From Zygnema cylindricum (Eukaryota; Streptophyta; Zygnematophyceae; Zygnematales; Zygnemataceae), in contig JBBHKE010001362.1 in the NCBI GenBank assembly GCA_037447655.1, positions 62,001 to 126,000 of the forward strand: DNA of 64,000 nt, written 5' to 3'. The translations under genes were made by a program, and so were the position numbers. Shown piece by piece: positions 34,660 to 46,905 of the stretch (positions within the stretch are counted from its first letter, which is position 1; each line of letters opens with the position of its first letter). Under the pieces are notes generated by a model. The model did no database searches. It saw only the letters and a program-made list of their open reading frames with translations, and was not told the origin of the DNA.

Positions 34660-36284
34660 AGTAAATAGACTAGAAAATAAGAGGAGCGCTGATATTTGTG
34701 TATTTTCTAGGTCGGATAAAAAAAGAGCAGATGCAGTCTGCCTCTAAACTCCCTTCTCCAAGCCCCCACACTTGTTGCAGTCACTAAAGGCTGGATAGGG
34801 AGTTAGAGCCATGGCTGCCTAGGCCTTCTAGAGAGACAAGAGTAGAAATTGGTAGATTTACCAAGAGGGGGTTTGACGGACCCAAGATTTGATCCTGGTA
34901 CCTACCTTCCGTCAAACTACCCGTAGCCGTTAGCTTTGTCTGTTAAGTCTAGGGCCAATGATAAAGTATATAGGGTTTGACAGATATTTAAACATTTACA
35001 AGTAGGACATTTCGTTAAAATAATAAATATTACGGTATAACATAATACTTGCTTTGTACTATAGTACCGCACGAAATAAATGTTGCGAACATTTATTTCA
35101 ACGGCTAATATTCAATCCGATCTTCATCGAACGGCCATGATCGGAGCCGATATCGCGAAGAGGGCATTTTGGCGGTTTTTGGTCGTCGCCACTCCAAATA
35201 ACACGTGTTAGCATCGTACGGGTTTACGCAATTTCCGTAGAGCAAGACAACAAATTCGGATGTGACAGATGTCTCTATTTTGGCCATGTAGTACAATTAC
35301 CAGTACAGAAAGTACTCCGGTGTTGTACTTTTTGTACGGTACAGTCTTATGATTGGTCTCTACTTTAGTGAAGGGGTTTTAGAGAGGGAATAGGACTTAG
35401 CATTTTTGGGTAGGTAGCCGCCTCTCTTTGAGGGCACTCTTGTATACAAGGCTAACTTTCGTCAGCCATAACTATAAACTCAGTTGGCCATTTTCAATGA
35501 TTCTTTTTGCTACGGACTCGGGGGAGTCCAAGCTACATATGGGTGTTGTTGGTCAGAGTTTTTGCTTGTCAAGGTGGCAGCATTTCTAAGGGGAAGTCAA
35601 AGTTGGTGAATTTGTCCAAAACACATATTCTAACTTTGCATTCTGTGGTAAAATTGAGCACACAGGAAAGTCTTATTTACAGGGGTGAAGTTGTATTGGG
35701 GTTCTGATTGTTAAGGGGTCAATCATTTGGGTTTGTATTAACTTGGAGTCGACACCAACTAGATAAGCTTCTTTGAATCTGCGAATTCTGTGGGGGATGG
35801 ACCCCATATATTTCAAAATTAACTTCCAAAAGAAACGGATTCAATATGAAAAATGCAATTTTATGATTTGGTGTCTAGGAAAATGAAACACCCAATAAAA
35901 ACACTTAACGAGAATAAGGATTCACGTTATATCATTAAAACAACTTAATCGAGGTAAAATAATTTCCTTGTTATCGTGCTAAACTTGTTTGATATTGCGT
36001 ACTAAGTCATTTTTTTTGGGAATGACAAGAAAAAATGTTCATTCTTTCAAAGACATGGATTACCGTTATGATACACATATACAAAAAGTGTGAGACGAAT
36101 TCGTTCACACAAGGTTGAACTTTTTAGGAAATTTGGTTGACATTGGCACAACTCTTTTAGATTTTGTTGGTTGCATGTATGGTTGTATATAGCTTCCGTT
36201 TTCCACCTATTTATTTTGCATATATAATTCTAACATTTATATGTGTTTTTTTCCATGTTGGTAAATCTTTTTTTTTTTGGTGAT
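34660..36284. other. Gene-free stretch
   Basis: A purine-rich AGAGGGGG tract at about 34864 may be the polypurine tract of the LTR element, but no matching 3' LTR was found after it. A weak tRNA-T-arm-like dyad occurs at about 34878-34905 (see rejected items). No gene recognised. Confidence 0.3.
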
Positions 36285-36496
36285 TGTTAGATTTCCTAAA
36301 AATCTGGGATTCGACATGTACCATATAATAGGGAAAACTAAGACGGGCACGGCTCGAACATGGGACATTCCATTTCAGCTGCAAACGCACTACAAGTGTG
36401 CCACTAGCTCGATGTACAGCTTGGCGGGTCCGTACCCATTTATTACGGCGGCCTCGAGTTTGGATATTGCATATTCTACCCCGTAGTGAACTGACA
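36285..36496 (-). mobile_element. 212-bp diverged relative of the tRNA-like TG...CA element
   Basis: Starts TGTTAGATTTCC (compare TGTTAAGATTCC at 22754) and ends CTGACA. The antisense tRNA-like core lies at about 36337-36410, with GTGGCACACTTGTAGTGCG (box A region) and CATGTTCGAGCC (box B region). T-stem pairing is lost. A T-run precedes it on the plus strand. No clear target duplication. Length and order of landmarks match the first copy. Confidence 0.65.
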
Positions 36497-36954
36497 TCCA
36501 CATGCCAATTCAACAAAGAGGACTGTCGTTCCCCATTTTTGGGGCCAATAAAAAGACGGTGGTGCTCCTTTACTTTGTCAATGAAATATATTGGTACCAC
36601 TCAAGCTTAAATTATTATAAATCATTATAAATTGTATTTTGAATTATTAAAAAAAAAAAAAAAAAAACAAATAATAATAAACCCTAAACATATAAACCCT
36701 TATCAAATACCCGGTAGGTCTTTTGCAATTTGTGGGTCTAACGCCTTATTTGGCTCTAAAATTTGAGACCCATGAAGCCCACACACCGGGCGATACTTGT
36801 AACGAACCTATCTTGTACTGTTGTTTAATGGCACGACCTGATAGCAAAATTTGTCACAATTGGTCAAAAATTGCCAAAATTGGTCAAAATATTACTACCA
36901 ATAATCGATCCGTACGATTATTGGTAAAGCCTAATGGAACACGAACATAAATTA

Positions 36955-37015
36955 AGTCGTCGCAACTCAACGTCTCCAAACTCGTCGCAACTCAACGTCT
37001 CCAAACTCGTCGCAA
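36955..37015. repeat. 25-bp tandem repeat, about 2.5 copies
   Basis: Repeats of CGTCGCAACTCAACGTCTCC followed by AAACT. Perfect between the first two units. Non-coding. Confidence 0.85.
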
Positions 37016-37335
37016 CCCTAAAAAGGTGAACGACAACCTCCGGAATTATCCACGTCATCAAAAAATGTTTTGCGACCACGAACCGAACGTCCACAACCAA
37101 CTCCAAACGTAATGATCATAATTTTACATAAACATTAAATACTTCGCAAAAATAAAGTGTCGAAATACTCTTTTTTTAATCTCATTCGTTTGAATAAACG
37201 AAATCGAACTCGCGACTTGAAGTACCCCGTGACGCCCTCAGTACGGGTCTCGTATCCTGTTCACTCGCTTGCACTCACGGGTGAGAGAAAAGGCGTATGT
37301 TCCGCGACTCGGGAGATAACCAATATAGTATAGCA

Positions 37336-37553
37336 CACCGCGGATCGTTTTTAGTGTTAATGCTTTTTTCGCCACTTAAAAGCATCTTTTCTCCGTACAC
37401 ACTTGTCGGATTGTGGATCAAACGGTTGCGATTGAAAGGTAAGATTCTCCACTTCCGAATGGCGATCTCAAATTTAAAATCGTACAAGTGTGTATGGAGA
37501 AAATATGTTTTAGTTGGCAAAATAATCATTAACCCTAATAGCGATTCGCGTTG
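37336..37553. mobile_element. 218-bp CACCG-family MITE, subtype with TTTTCTCCGTACACAC motif
   Basis: Inverted ends CACCGCGGATCG and CGATTCGCG..., plus sub-terminal inverted motifs 'TTTTCTCCGTACACACTTG' and its complement. Close relatives lie at 57280-57512 and 61211-61450, all with 'GGTTGCGAT' inside. Confidence 0.8.
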
Positions 37554-38017
37554 TATTGTACTGTACAAGTGTACAACACACTTTTGAGGGTATAAAAAAT
37601 ACGATATCGATACAATAGCCGGTTTCTTTAAGTCCCAGATAATAATTATAGGTCCGATAAGTTCATCAAATCGTCCATAAAACCTCAATATTCAAACAAA
37701 TCCGACTATTATCACAAACATTGGGAACAGCGCAAGATGCAAATTTAAAATTTCTTAGTGTTTTCCCATTCCAAGCCGATTTGAGGCGTGTAATGCGTAC
37801 GGTAATTTGTTGAAGCCCCCATGCAACCATAACAAAAAGTCTTTGTTCGTACTTTTGTGTACACACTCGTCTTTTACTTTGGTGCTATATGTTTGTCGTT
37901 TCAAGGATAAAAACTTTAGGCGTAGACCTTTCGTGTTTTGTAGCGCTAATACTTTTAGGCTTTTACGGTAGAATTAGCATGCTAATGCATATCTCAAGGT
38001 GAACTTCCATTATAGGA

Positions 38018-38120
38018 AAAGTGGAGTTGTTTATTGGATGTTGTAAGATTTCGTACAAATTTGTACCATAAAGTGGAGTTGTTTATTGGATGTTGTAAGA
38101 TTTCGTACAGATTCGTACCT
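38018..38120. repeat. 52-bp tandem duplication
   Basis: Two nearly identical units beginning AAAGTGGAGTTGTTTATTGG at 38018 and 38070. Non-coding. Confidence 0.9.
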
Positions 38121-39501
38121 TTTTTTTTTTGCCAGACGAAATATGACGAAATATGTTAAGTTGGATGTCTCCAATATTTTTTTTAGATTCGCGAAGCAAT
38201 CGCGCAAATCGTCCAGTGTGAAGATACTCTCCTCGGTGAGGAGAGTTTGTGTGACGAGGAGAGTTTCTTCACACGGGTCGCGTACCATTGGTACACGTGA
38301 AAAAGTAAAAAAAATATCCACCACTAACAACCGATGAGAAACGAACACGTCATGCACGCCATGTGCCTTTCGCCACGGTGTATGCAGGTCGACCAAAATA
38401 TCCTCGCATGCTCCTTTTGACATCCCGCTGACCTTCAAAGTTTGTGGCGCCTTTTTGACATTCCGTTTCAAAATTTTGATTTTCAATTTCAAAATTAAAA
38501 TCTAGTTGCAAAATTTTTGTACGAAACATTAACTTCCTCCGCTCGTTCAAATATTATGTACAGATTTTCAGTTTGAAGAATATTTTTAGATTTTAAGAAT
38601 CTGAAAACTAACCTGCGTGGCGCCAATCATAATTGAGAAACGATGTTTAATGGCACGACATAATGGAACGCATAATGGATGGCACGACACAATGGAACGG
38701 CGTGCCAATAAACACTACAATTAGACGTCTCCGCATGTTTACTGGGACCGCCTAATGGAGTAAGGCCTCATACTGAAATAAAATACGATGCTACTAATAG
38801 TTCAGTACATAAACTTCTATTAGTTCGTTGTCTAGCACATTTAGTACGAGGGAAGGTGTCATCGGACACGTCAAGCCAAATCCGCCTCGGGGGCTAAATT
38901 TTTTCATATAACCACGAAGAGAAATCGGTAAATCTACATAAAAAAAAAAACATCAAAGCGGAGCCGTCTATTAAATATATTGACGGTTGGAAGTTCGTGC
39001 GGCTCAGTATGTGATATATAACATTTTTTTTTGTCGTTTTTGAATTTACATAAGTCAACCGAGATTACGTGGCGACTGACACGGACGCACGGATGCTTTC
39101 CTGTTCAAATGGCGTGTCAATAGTCCAATACTAGAACTATACTTTCTGAGAGAATCCGTACTTTTTTGCTCTGACAGCTGTAATGCAGTTAGCCCTTTCC
39201 CAGTAAACCCTTGTTTTTCTGGATACCTTTTGAGAAAAATGATTCCCCGCTGTTTGTCCTATCTGTCAGACGGTTGGACCAGGAACTTAAAAATCGTCTC
39301 CCGCAAGATTCCAACAGGATCATCATTGATTCTAGAATATCTCCGGAGCTCCCACTTTGTCCTTTTTTTCCCTCCGACCGACAACACTGATACACGAGAG
39401 ATAAAAGGAGCTCCAGGAACTGCTACCGTATTGTAACCATCTTACATAGCAAATTGTAGAGGGAGACGAGGGAGAAACAAAGGTTAGAGGAACCTGCAGC
39501 C
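38121..39501. other. Intergenic region upstream of PAP-A
   Basis: AT-rich, no gene recognised. A short dyad at about 38225-38270 is built on 'TCCTCGGTGAGGAGAG'. The last 60 bp before PAP-A are purine-rich (GAGGGAGACGAGGGAGAAAC) and probably 5' UTR. Confidence 0.3.
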
Positions 39502-42500
39502 ATGGCTCCTCTTTCTCTCCTTGTCGCCCTCGCCACTGTCTCTGCCTTCCTGGGAGCTCACGCTTTCAAGCCAGTCACCTTTGGCGTTATTGGCGACTGG
39601 GGATGGGGTCCAGGTAATCCTAATGGGTAATTGTATTAATATAATAAAATTAGGATGAGGTAATCCTGATTTCCCCGCTTCTTTTTTCCCCCCTTGATAG
39701 CTCGTTTTGCTTCTGTCTATTACTTGTGCATGTGAATCTGACGATATTGGTCCGTCCACGTGGCGTGCAGATGGTGATTACTCCCTGCTCGCTGCTGATA
39801 AGCAGCCGACGTACTTCCCAAGTCAGAAAGCTGTCGCCGCCGGATTGGGCGCCATGTGCAAAAAGTATGTATCTTTGTAATCATTCTGTACCTTTGTAAT
39901 CATTCTGTACCTTTGTAATCATTCTGTACCTTTGTAATCATTCTGTACCTTTGTAATCAATACGTACCTTTGTAATCATTCTGTACCTTTGTAATCATTC
40001 TGTACCTTTGTAATCATTCTGTACCTTTCTTATCATTATGTACATTTCTTATCATTATGTACATTTCTTATCATTATGTACCTTGCTTATCATTATGTAC
40101 CTTGCTTATCATTTTCTTATCATTATGTACCTTTCTTATCCTTATGTACCTTTGCTTATCATTATGTACCTTGCTTATCATTATGCACCTTTCTTATCAT
40201 TATGTACCTTTTTTATCGTTATGCACCTTTCTTATCATTATTTACATTTGCTTATCATTATGCACCTTTCCCATCATTATGTACTTTTCCCATCATTATG
40301 TACCTTTCTTACCATTATGTACCTTTGCTTATCACTACTTCTGCGCATGACACATGTAGTCTTTTGCTTGCTCCGGCCAAGGTCGGCGGCTGCGTTTGAA
40401 AAAAACATATTTCTGATAATTTATTGCAATCTATTTCGCTGTCGTAACTTTAAAAGTTTTTGTTACGCTTTCGCAAAAATCCTGGTCTACGGCTAAAAGA
40501 TAGTAACGTGTTCGTAATCGAAATCCGCCTTCTGTTCACGCTGTTGATCGTCGTACAGCCTATGTTTTCGTACGGATGGTTGTAAGCCTATTTTTTCCGG
40601 TCGCTGAGCGGGAATTTTGTTTCTGTGGGCGACAGATATGGCTGTCAATTTGTCGTTAACAATGGAGACAATTTCTACGACCTCGGCATTTCCAAGGGCC
40701 TCGGCGTGCTGGACCCTCAGTTCAAGAGCTCCTTCGACGACGTCTACAATCACACCAGTCTGCAAAAGGTACGGAATGTACGGAGAGGAGGCGAGAGATG
40801 CTAAGGGAAGGTGACCCAGGCGCTTCCAAGGAAGAAAAAATATTCGTGTTAATTAAATTGTACAATGTAAAACAAAATGTTGATGCCTAAATTTTAGAGG
40901 AGACAAAAACGAAAAAACCAGAACGAAAAATGGGAAAAACAATGAAAACCTAAAGAAAACTTAAAAGAGAACAAAAAACGAAACAAACAAATCAAAAAAT
41001 AAAAACAGAATAATGTTAATGGAAAGGGAAAAAGAACGAATGTTGTAATTTAAAAATGAAAATGAACTTGTAAATGGTTTCATGTTGTGAATAGTGTCTA
41101 TTTGTCTGGACATTGGTGTAGACTCCTTTCAAAAAGAAATTAAAGCAGTTAAAACTGACTGTTTAACTGTTCTTGAACATTAGCCTTCTTGCTTGTAACT
41201 TTTCCATGTTATTATAAACTTGTTGATTACTTACATCCTGACAGCGAATATTTTACAGGGAATAAAGAGGTGGTGAAAAGAAAAGAAAACATCAAAGCCA
41301 AAGAAAAGTAGGGGAAAATAAAACTAGGAAGGGAAGGAAGGAAATTGGAGTGAAAATAGTCCGGCATTGTTTCCTTTATGAAGAAAAACAGAATAGAACA
41401 ATCAATGCAAGCCAGTGGAACACTAATTAACGCCATGCAGCAAAGTAACCCTTCACTGAACCCTAAAGTCAAAACCTCAACTTAGCCATAATTCTACGAC
41501 CGACGCTTTTTGCCGGTTCGCCAAACTAATCAATTGTCGAGTTTCCTATTGGACAGCTGAAATTTTACGGCGTCCTCGGGAACCACGAGTACGGAATCGC
41601 CACAACCGTTAATCCCTTGGTGAACACCACTGGGGAACACTCGATTATGGGCCAATTCGAATACACCAGCTACGACCCCAAGCAGAGGTGGTACCTTCCC
41701 ACACGGTACTATTCCGTACGACCGACTGCTCCTAATGGAAAGCCGCTCGATTTGAAAGTACAAATCACCGCTTTTGACAGGTAACACGGTCTCATATTTT
41801 TCTTACGTTCAGTTATCTTGTCTCTGCTTGCCTTCGTAGTGTTTTCCAGAATGCTATCTTTGTCTCATTTGGATTTTCTTTGCTTTTCCCAGCTCTCCCC
41901 ACTATGATAGGTACTGCACAAGACCTTCCGCCAAGTACTACACCTCTGAGTTGTTGCAGGGTTGCCAGGTACAGTTTTGTTCTTTGCTTTCTTTCATATT
42001 GCTGGTTGAAACTTAGTTAAGAGTCGGTCGTCTGGATTTAAGTTGCATGCATGAGTCGGTCGTCTGGTCGTATGGTTGCATGCATAGATTTCAACACACT
42101 TGAAAATGTATCGTATTTGATAGCATTGATTTTTATGTGAGGTGGAATGACGTCATGTGACATGACAGTGGAGCATTATTTAACTGTTTGCTTTTATATT
42201 AATTCAAACGTGTACTGATGTTTCGATGTCTGTAATTTTCTTTTATTTCAAGGGAATTGTGAGTAAGAAATTGTTCATTTTCACTTAAATTTCACAGGTT
42301 TCTTAATGTAAATTTGAGTACTGTCGTTTATTTGAATATCCATCCTGTTTTAACATTTTACTTGTATATCAATGTGCTCATGTTGATGTTGGCATTGATA
42401 ATATGACGATGTTGAGGACCATATTGATGTCTATTTTGTTGTTTAGTTCATGTTACTGTCAACTGCATTGTCAATTTCAATGTCGATGGCCATGCCAATG

Positions 42501-43597
42501 TTTGAAGTTGATTTTAATGTCGATGTGTTGATGTCAATGTTGATTTTTGAAAATCGGTTGTTGAATATGGGTTGTTGAGTCAACATTAAAACTGTTTCCC
42601 CACTTGTCCTCTTCTTGTTTTCTTCGATGATTCAGCCAAACAACCGTTTGGGACATGAGCAATGGGCCTCTCGAGTGTTGAAAAGTGCCCGAAAGGAAGT
42701 CGATTGGAGCATTGTTGTGTCCCATCACCCGCTTTTTTCACCTTCCGACGCAGTTCCTAATCTTCCTCTCAACACTCGATTTGCTCCTATTCTGAATGAT
42801 ACCGAGACAAAGTTAGTAAATTTTCACTTTCTTATTTGTTTCAGATCACTGAAATCAATCCACATTTCTGCTGTCCTTAGCAGAGCCAAACTGTCTTCCT
42901 ATACCTTCCACTTTTGCTTTGGCTATAGCTCTGATGTGTTTCATGCTTGAACTGGCAAAACGTCATTTCAAAAACCATTTTTTTTTTTTTTTGCTCTAGT
43001 ATGACAGATTTTTCTTGTTTTTTCTTGCTGCAGGCCACAACTTTGGTTCAATGGACATGACCACCTTACTGCCCACTTTAAGCATCCCGATGTTCCCAAA
43101 ACAGACTTTTTTACGATTGGAGCTTCAGGAATTGCAGAAGCGGCCGATCTTCCTGCTGCATCCATTGCTTCATTATATCCCTATGCCAGTTCTAACAATG
43201 GTTTTGCCATTGTCAGGCTCTATAAATCTGCTGTGAGTTAAACAACAAATCCACACTAACTATTGTTCGTTTTTCCTGATGGTGTTGTCATTTTTTTTCT
43301 CTTCATGGAACTTGTTATTCTACATTCTTGATGCCATTGAATTTTGTGCCTTTATTGTAGTCTCACTAATTTTCTTTGATGAAATAGAAAAGAATAGAGT
43401 AGAATAGGAAAGAAAAGAATGAAGGTGCATACATATCATATACAATTGATATTCTGCCAAGTGACTTTTTTTTGCTTTGATTTTTGTAGGGAGAGATTTT
43501 TATGTACGGCATAAACATGAGTGACCCTATTGCAGCAGCGAATCCTTCAAAACCAACACTCCAATATTATTATAAGTTCAAGAAGAACAATGCTTAA
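39502..43597 (+). CDS. PAP-A: purple acid phosphatase, small (TRAP-like) type, 373 aa, 8 exons
   Basis: Secreted binuclear metallophosphatase that hydrolyses phosphate monoesters at acidic pH. Exons: 39502-39613, 39771-39864, 40636-40768, 41557-41780, 41893-41968, 42636-42811, 43034-43232, 43490-43597; all GT-AG, frame kept throughout. Residues 1-21 are a signal peptide ending AHA. The complete set of seven metal ligands of the family is visible: Asp32 (GDWG), Asp80 and Tyr83 (GDNFY; the Tyr gives the purple colour), Asn122 (GNHE), His243 (VVSH), and His280 and His282 (GHDH). At 373 aa it is slightly longer than typical low-molecular-weight PAPs (about 330). The start context is GCAGCCATGG. 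Intron 2 is filled by a 19-bp minisatellite and intron 5 holds a GATGTT/GATGTC array. Overall sequence is divergent from flowering-plant PAPs, so the physiological substrate is unknown. Confidence 0.93.
39868..40335 (+). repeat. 19-bp minisatellite filling PAP-A intron 2 (about 24 units)
   Basis: Units start as TTTGTAATCATTCTGTACC (about 39876-40025) and shift to variants TTTCTTATCATTATGTACA and TTGCTTATCATTATGTACC (about 40026-40335), all 19 bp with a few indels. The array begins right at the 5' splice site. The homologous intron of PAP-C (56812-57006) lacks it. ORFs reported across it are translated repeat. Confidence 0.95.
42370..42545 (+). repeat. GATGTT/GATGTC-type array in PAP-A intron 5
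   Basis: Degenerate hexamers of the same kind as in HTH intron 9 (ATGTTGATGTTGGC, ATGTCGATGTG and similar), in the same sense orientation, ending about 90 bp before the exon 6 acceptor, which has a normal pyrimidine-rich tract. Confidence 0.8.
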
Positions 43598-44640
43598 CCC
43601 AATTTAATTCCGGTTTTGTAAAACCAACGCCGGGAGAGACGAATCTGAAGATAAATATATTCCAGACCTTTCAGTTTTGAACGTTTTTGGGGTGAAAACC
43701 TTAATTTTAATAAGTTATTATTTGTTGGTTTCTGGGGGAAAGTTAGTTGCTTACTGTTTTTTTGGGGAATCATAGGAGGAAGAGGGGTATATTTTATCTG
43801 GGAAAAAATAGCATTGGATTGCTGGAGACCTGTTAACAAAAATGTTTTATCTGATAATAGGGAATTTGTGTACTCCAATGGCAGTTGTTACATGTGTCAT
43901 ACTAGTAAAAAGTTGGAAATTATTCGCAAACGGTACAGTTTTTTGTTGTCAATTTGACAATAATATTGTTGTATGTCTGCATTTGCCCAAAGAAAAAGGA
44001 ATACGAATTTGCATGTCAAAAATTATAAATGGCACTTGATGCTAAATCATGTAGTGGGAAGTTAGAAAAATATGTCTTGTTTTATCTTTGTCTCACAGTA
44101 ACAGTATTAAATAATCTTATCTTCCTTCTATTTCCATTTCTGGCAAGGAAACTATTCCTCCGAACATCAGGAAACTATTTCTCCAATATTTATCAGAATC
44201 CAGGCTTGTAAATATGTGAGTTAGAAGAGTACAATTTTTATATTTCACCTCCACATACCAGATGCTGTGTAGTATTTTTTTGATTGAAAGTTAAACCTGA
44301 GATGTTTTAATGAAGCATTTCAGAAGGCTTTAAATTGTAATATTTTTTGCCAATTTTGATCAAAATGTCTGTAAAAATATTGGCAACTGTAAAAAGTTAA
44401 TTTGGAAAAATAAGTGGCAATTCAGCCAATGCATCTTTATAGACAGTTTGCTGTCCAACAAGTCCACCATGGGTTCCCATACAGGAAACAAACATATGCT
44501 TAGTTTGTTGACGAAACCCCAGAGATTTGATTGGTTGAAGGTCCAGGCCTGCAAGATTCAGCAAATACATGAAAGGATCTTACACAAAAATCAGAGTGCA
44601 AGACTACAGCGGAAGCATTAAAAAAAAAACATTCAGACAA
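43598..44640. other. 3' flank of PAP-A
   Basis: Contains the 3' UTR. Blocks of it recur after the PAP-B exon remnant (49879-50470), e.g. 'TTTTGTAAAA-CCAACG', 'TATCTGGGAA' and 'GTTAACAAAAA'-like words, showing that an old duplication unit included the 3' flank. No other gene. Confidence 0.5.
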
Positions 44641-45181
44641 GAGAAAGCTGTCCACGAAAGCCAATATATTTCACGGACATTTTCTCCCATAAAAGATTAA
44701 GTTTTCCCTCCCACTAAGCTGCAGTATATAGTACTAAAAATGTAACGTTACACAACCAAACAACCAAAACAAACCAAACTATAAAGTAAACCAGAACTAC
44801 AACCCCACCCCCAACCCAAAACTAAGACAAAACAAATATATATATACACAAATATATGTACACGACTAGAAAGGCGTAAGAGTCAAAGTGGTGAAACGAA
44901 GGACCGACAACTGCGAACCGACTTGAACTACACGATACGACTAGAAAAGTCCACTTGAACCACACGGTACGACTAGAACTTACGTGACCCGAAACGACAA
45001 AACAATTTCCACGTCACTTCTATAGTACGACTCAAACTTATGTGAAACGAAACAAAACGAACAATCTATTTCCACTTCACTTCAAATATCTAGCGACGAA
45101 ACTACTTCAGTGCTGGTCTTCGCTGCTTTAGATACGAGAATGTCTCATCGCTAAATGAGTTCTCAGTACTAAATCCTAACA
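44640..45181 (-). mobile_element. 3' LTR of antisense copia element (left edge uncertain)
   Basis: On the minus strand the LTR starts TGTTAGGATTTAG right after a polypurine tract (AAGAGGGGGAA, plus 45182-45194). A TATATATATA box lies at about plus 44836-44850. The inner boundary is clear, the outer is not. The 5' LTR is absent. Confidence 0.6.
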
Positions 45182-45216
45182 TTCCCCCTCTTACTGAGAC
45201 ACTCAAATGCCCCCTC

Positions 45217-46700
45217 TTACTCCATGCCTACTAATTTCTTTCCCATTTCATATACTTCTTTTAATGTTGCTTTGGTTAGCATATCAGCAGCTTGTTCTTC
45301 TGTAGGTACAAACGCCAATTCAACTTCTTTTTCCGAAACCAAATCTCAAACAAAATGCCACTGAATTTTAATGTGTTTAGTGCGCTTATGCAAAATAGGA
45401 TTTTTACTACGTGCAATGGAGGACATGTTATCACTTAAAATTTGCATGCATTCTTTTTTTCACTCCAACCTCCGATAGAAATTCCTTAATCCACACAGCA
45501 TTCTTCGCAGCATGACATGCGGCCATATACTCTGCCTCCGTAGTTGAAACTGCCACGGTATGTTGCAAACGGGACTTCCACGAGATGGCTGTTCCTGCAA
45601 GTAAAAAACACATATCCTGACGTAGACCTTCCTGTTTCATGGTCCCCTCCATAGTCGGCATCACAATATCCATAACAACTCAAGCTCTCATCTTTCTTAT
45701 AAACAATTCCAAGACTAAGTGTTCTCGCCAAATACCTAAATATTCTCTTCACCGCCTCCCAATGTGTTTTTTTCGGATTGCCACCATACCGACTAACCAC
45801 ACTCACTGCGGTACTAATGTCAGGCCTAGTACCGACACTTTAATACATCAAGCTACCGACCGCCTCCCTATACGGAACATCAACCTCTGCACTTTTAATA
45901 AAGTTAGAAAGCTTGTCACGAGGATCAAGGGGAGTTTCAAGTGGCTTACAATCTAACAACCCAAATCTTTCCAGTACCTCATTTGCATATTGTTCTTGGC
46001 TTAGCTTAATGTCTCCGTTCCTCCTCCTCTAAATCTGAATTCCCACAATGTATTGGGCATCTCCTAAGTCTGTAATTCTAAAATGCTTCCGAAATTCAAT
46101 CTTTAATTCTCCAAGTAAATCCAAGTTGTGAGAGATGGAAATGAAATCATCTACGTATACACTGAAAATTACCATGTCTGAACCTTCTCCCCGAATATAC
46201 ACTCCACAATCTGTAGTAAGCCTTCTAAATCCCAAAATTTGTAAAACCTTGTGAAGTTTATGGTTCCACGTTCTTGGTGCTTGCTTCAAACCATACAAAG
46301 CCTTTTACAACCTCCATACTTTACCATTCTTTCCAAGAACTCCCTCTGGAATTTTCGTATACACCTCCTCCTCTAATTCTCCATTTAAGAAAAGTGTCTC
46401 TACATCCATCTTTTGAATATGCATTCATTTTGCCGCCGCCATTGCAATAATTGCTCGCAAAGAATCGAACTTAACCACAGGAGCAAAAGTTTTTGAATAG
46501 TCAATACCCTCTTTCTGCTGAAAGCCTTTACATACTAATTGTGCCTTATACTTAAAAATTTCTTCAAGGCTTTCGTCTTTGTCTTAAAAACCCACATTGA
46601 GTCTATCGCCTTCTTACCAACTGGTAAGTATACTTCTTCAAAACACCCATTTACTTTCACATAATTAAACTCCTTTATAAACGCTGATTTCCACTTCTCC
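45217..46700 (-). pseudogene. Ty1/copia RT-RNase H (antisense)
   Basis: Minus-strand order: 'KKAIDSMWVFK' (RT start), 'MYGLKQAPRTWNHKLH', 'FSVYVDDFISIS' (catalytic YVDD intact), 'DLGDAQYIVGIQI', then RNase H 'TTEAEYMAACHAAKNAVWI', and C-terminus 'PTEEQAADMLTKATLKE...LVGME' followed by TAA at 45217-45219. Several frameshifts and stops separate these blocks. Confidence 0.88.
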
Positions 46701-46847
46701 TCCCATCCGTCCGAGTCTCTAGCCTCTTGATATGATTGAGGATCAACCAGACGGTTTTTTGTAATTACCTTTCATAAGAGGAAGGATTAAGCCCTTCCTT
46801 CTCTAAGTTCGGAGATTGGCCTCTTATAACTAGTTTGCTTTTTATGT

Positions 46848-46905
46848 GACTGTCCTAGTGAGAAAGCTTTTTATATGACTGTCCTAGTGAGAATCGTTCC
46901 AGTGC
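46848..46905. repeat. 29-bp tandem duplication inside copia spacer
   Basis: Two units of GCTTTTTATNTGACTGTCCT followed by AGTGAGAA, differing at one position. 29 bp is not a multiple of three, so it also breaks the pol frame. Confidence 0.85.

Noticed and set aside
34875-34945. tRNA-like T arm (CCAGGATCAAATCTTGG on minus strand)
   Set aside because: Only the T arm pairs; no acceptable D arm or acceptor stem, so not called as tRNA or SINE.
36211-36600. 129-codon minus ORF across the second tRNA-like element
   Set aside because: It overlaps a mobile element and has no domain.
39868-40335. Could the regular 19-bp repeats be a CRISPR array?
   Set aside because: Units are directly adjacent without unique spacers, in an intron of a eukaryotic gene.
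40038-40496. Overlapping Tyr/His/Leu-rich ORFs in three frames
   Set aside because: Translated 19-bp minisatellite in PAP-A intron 2.
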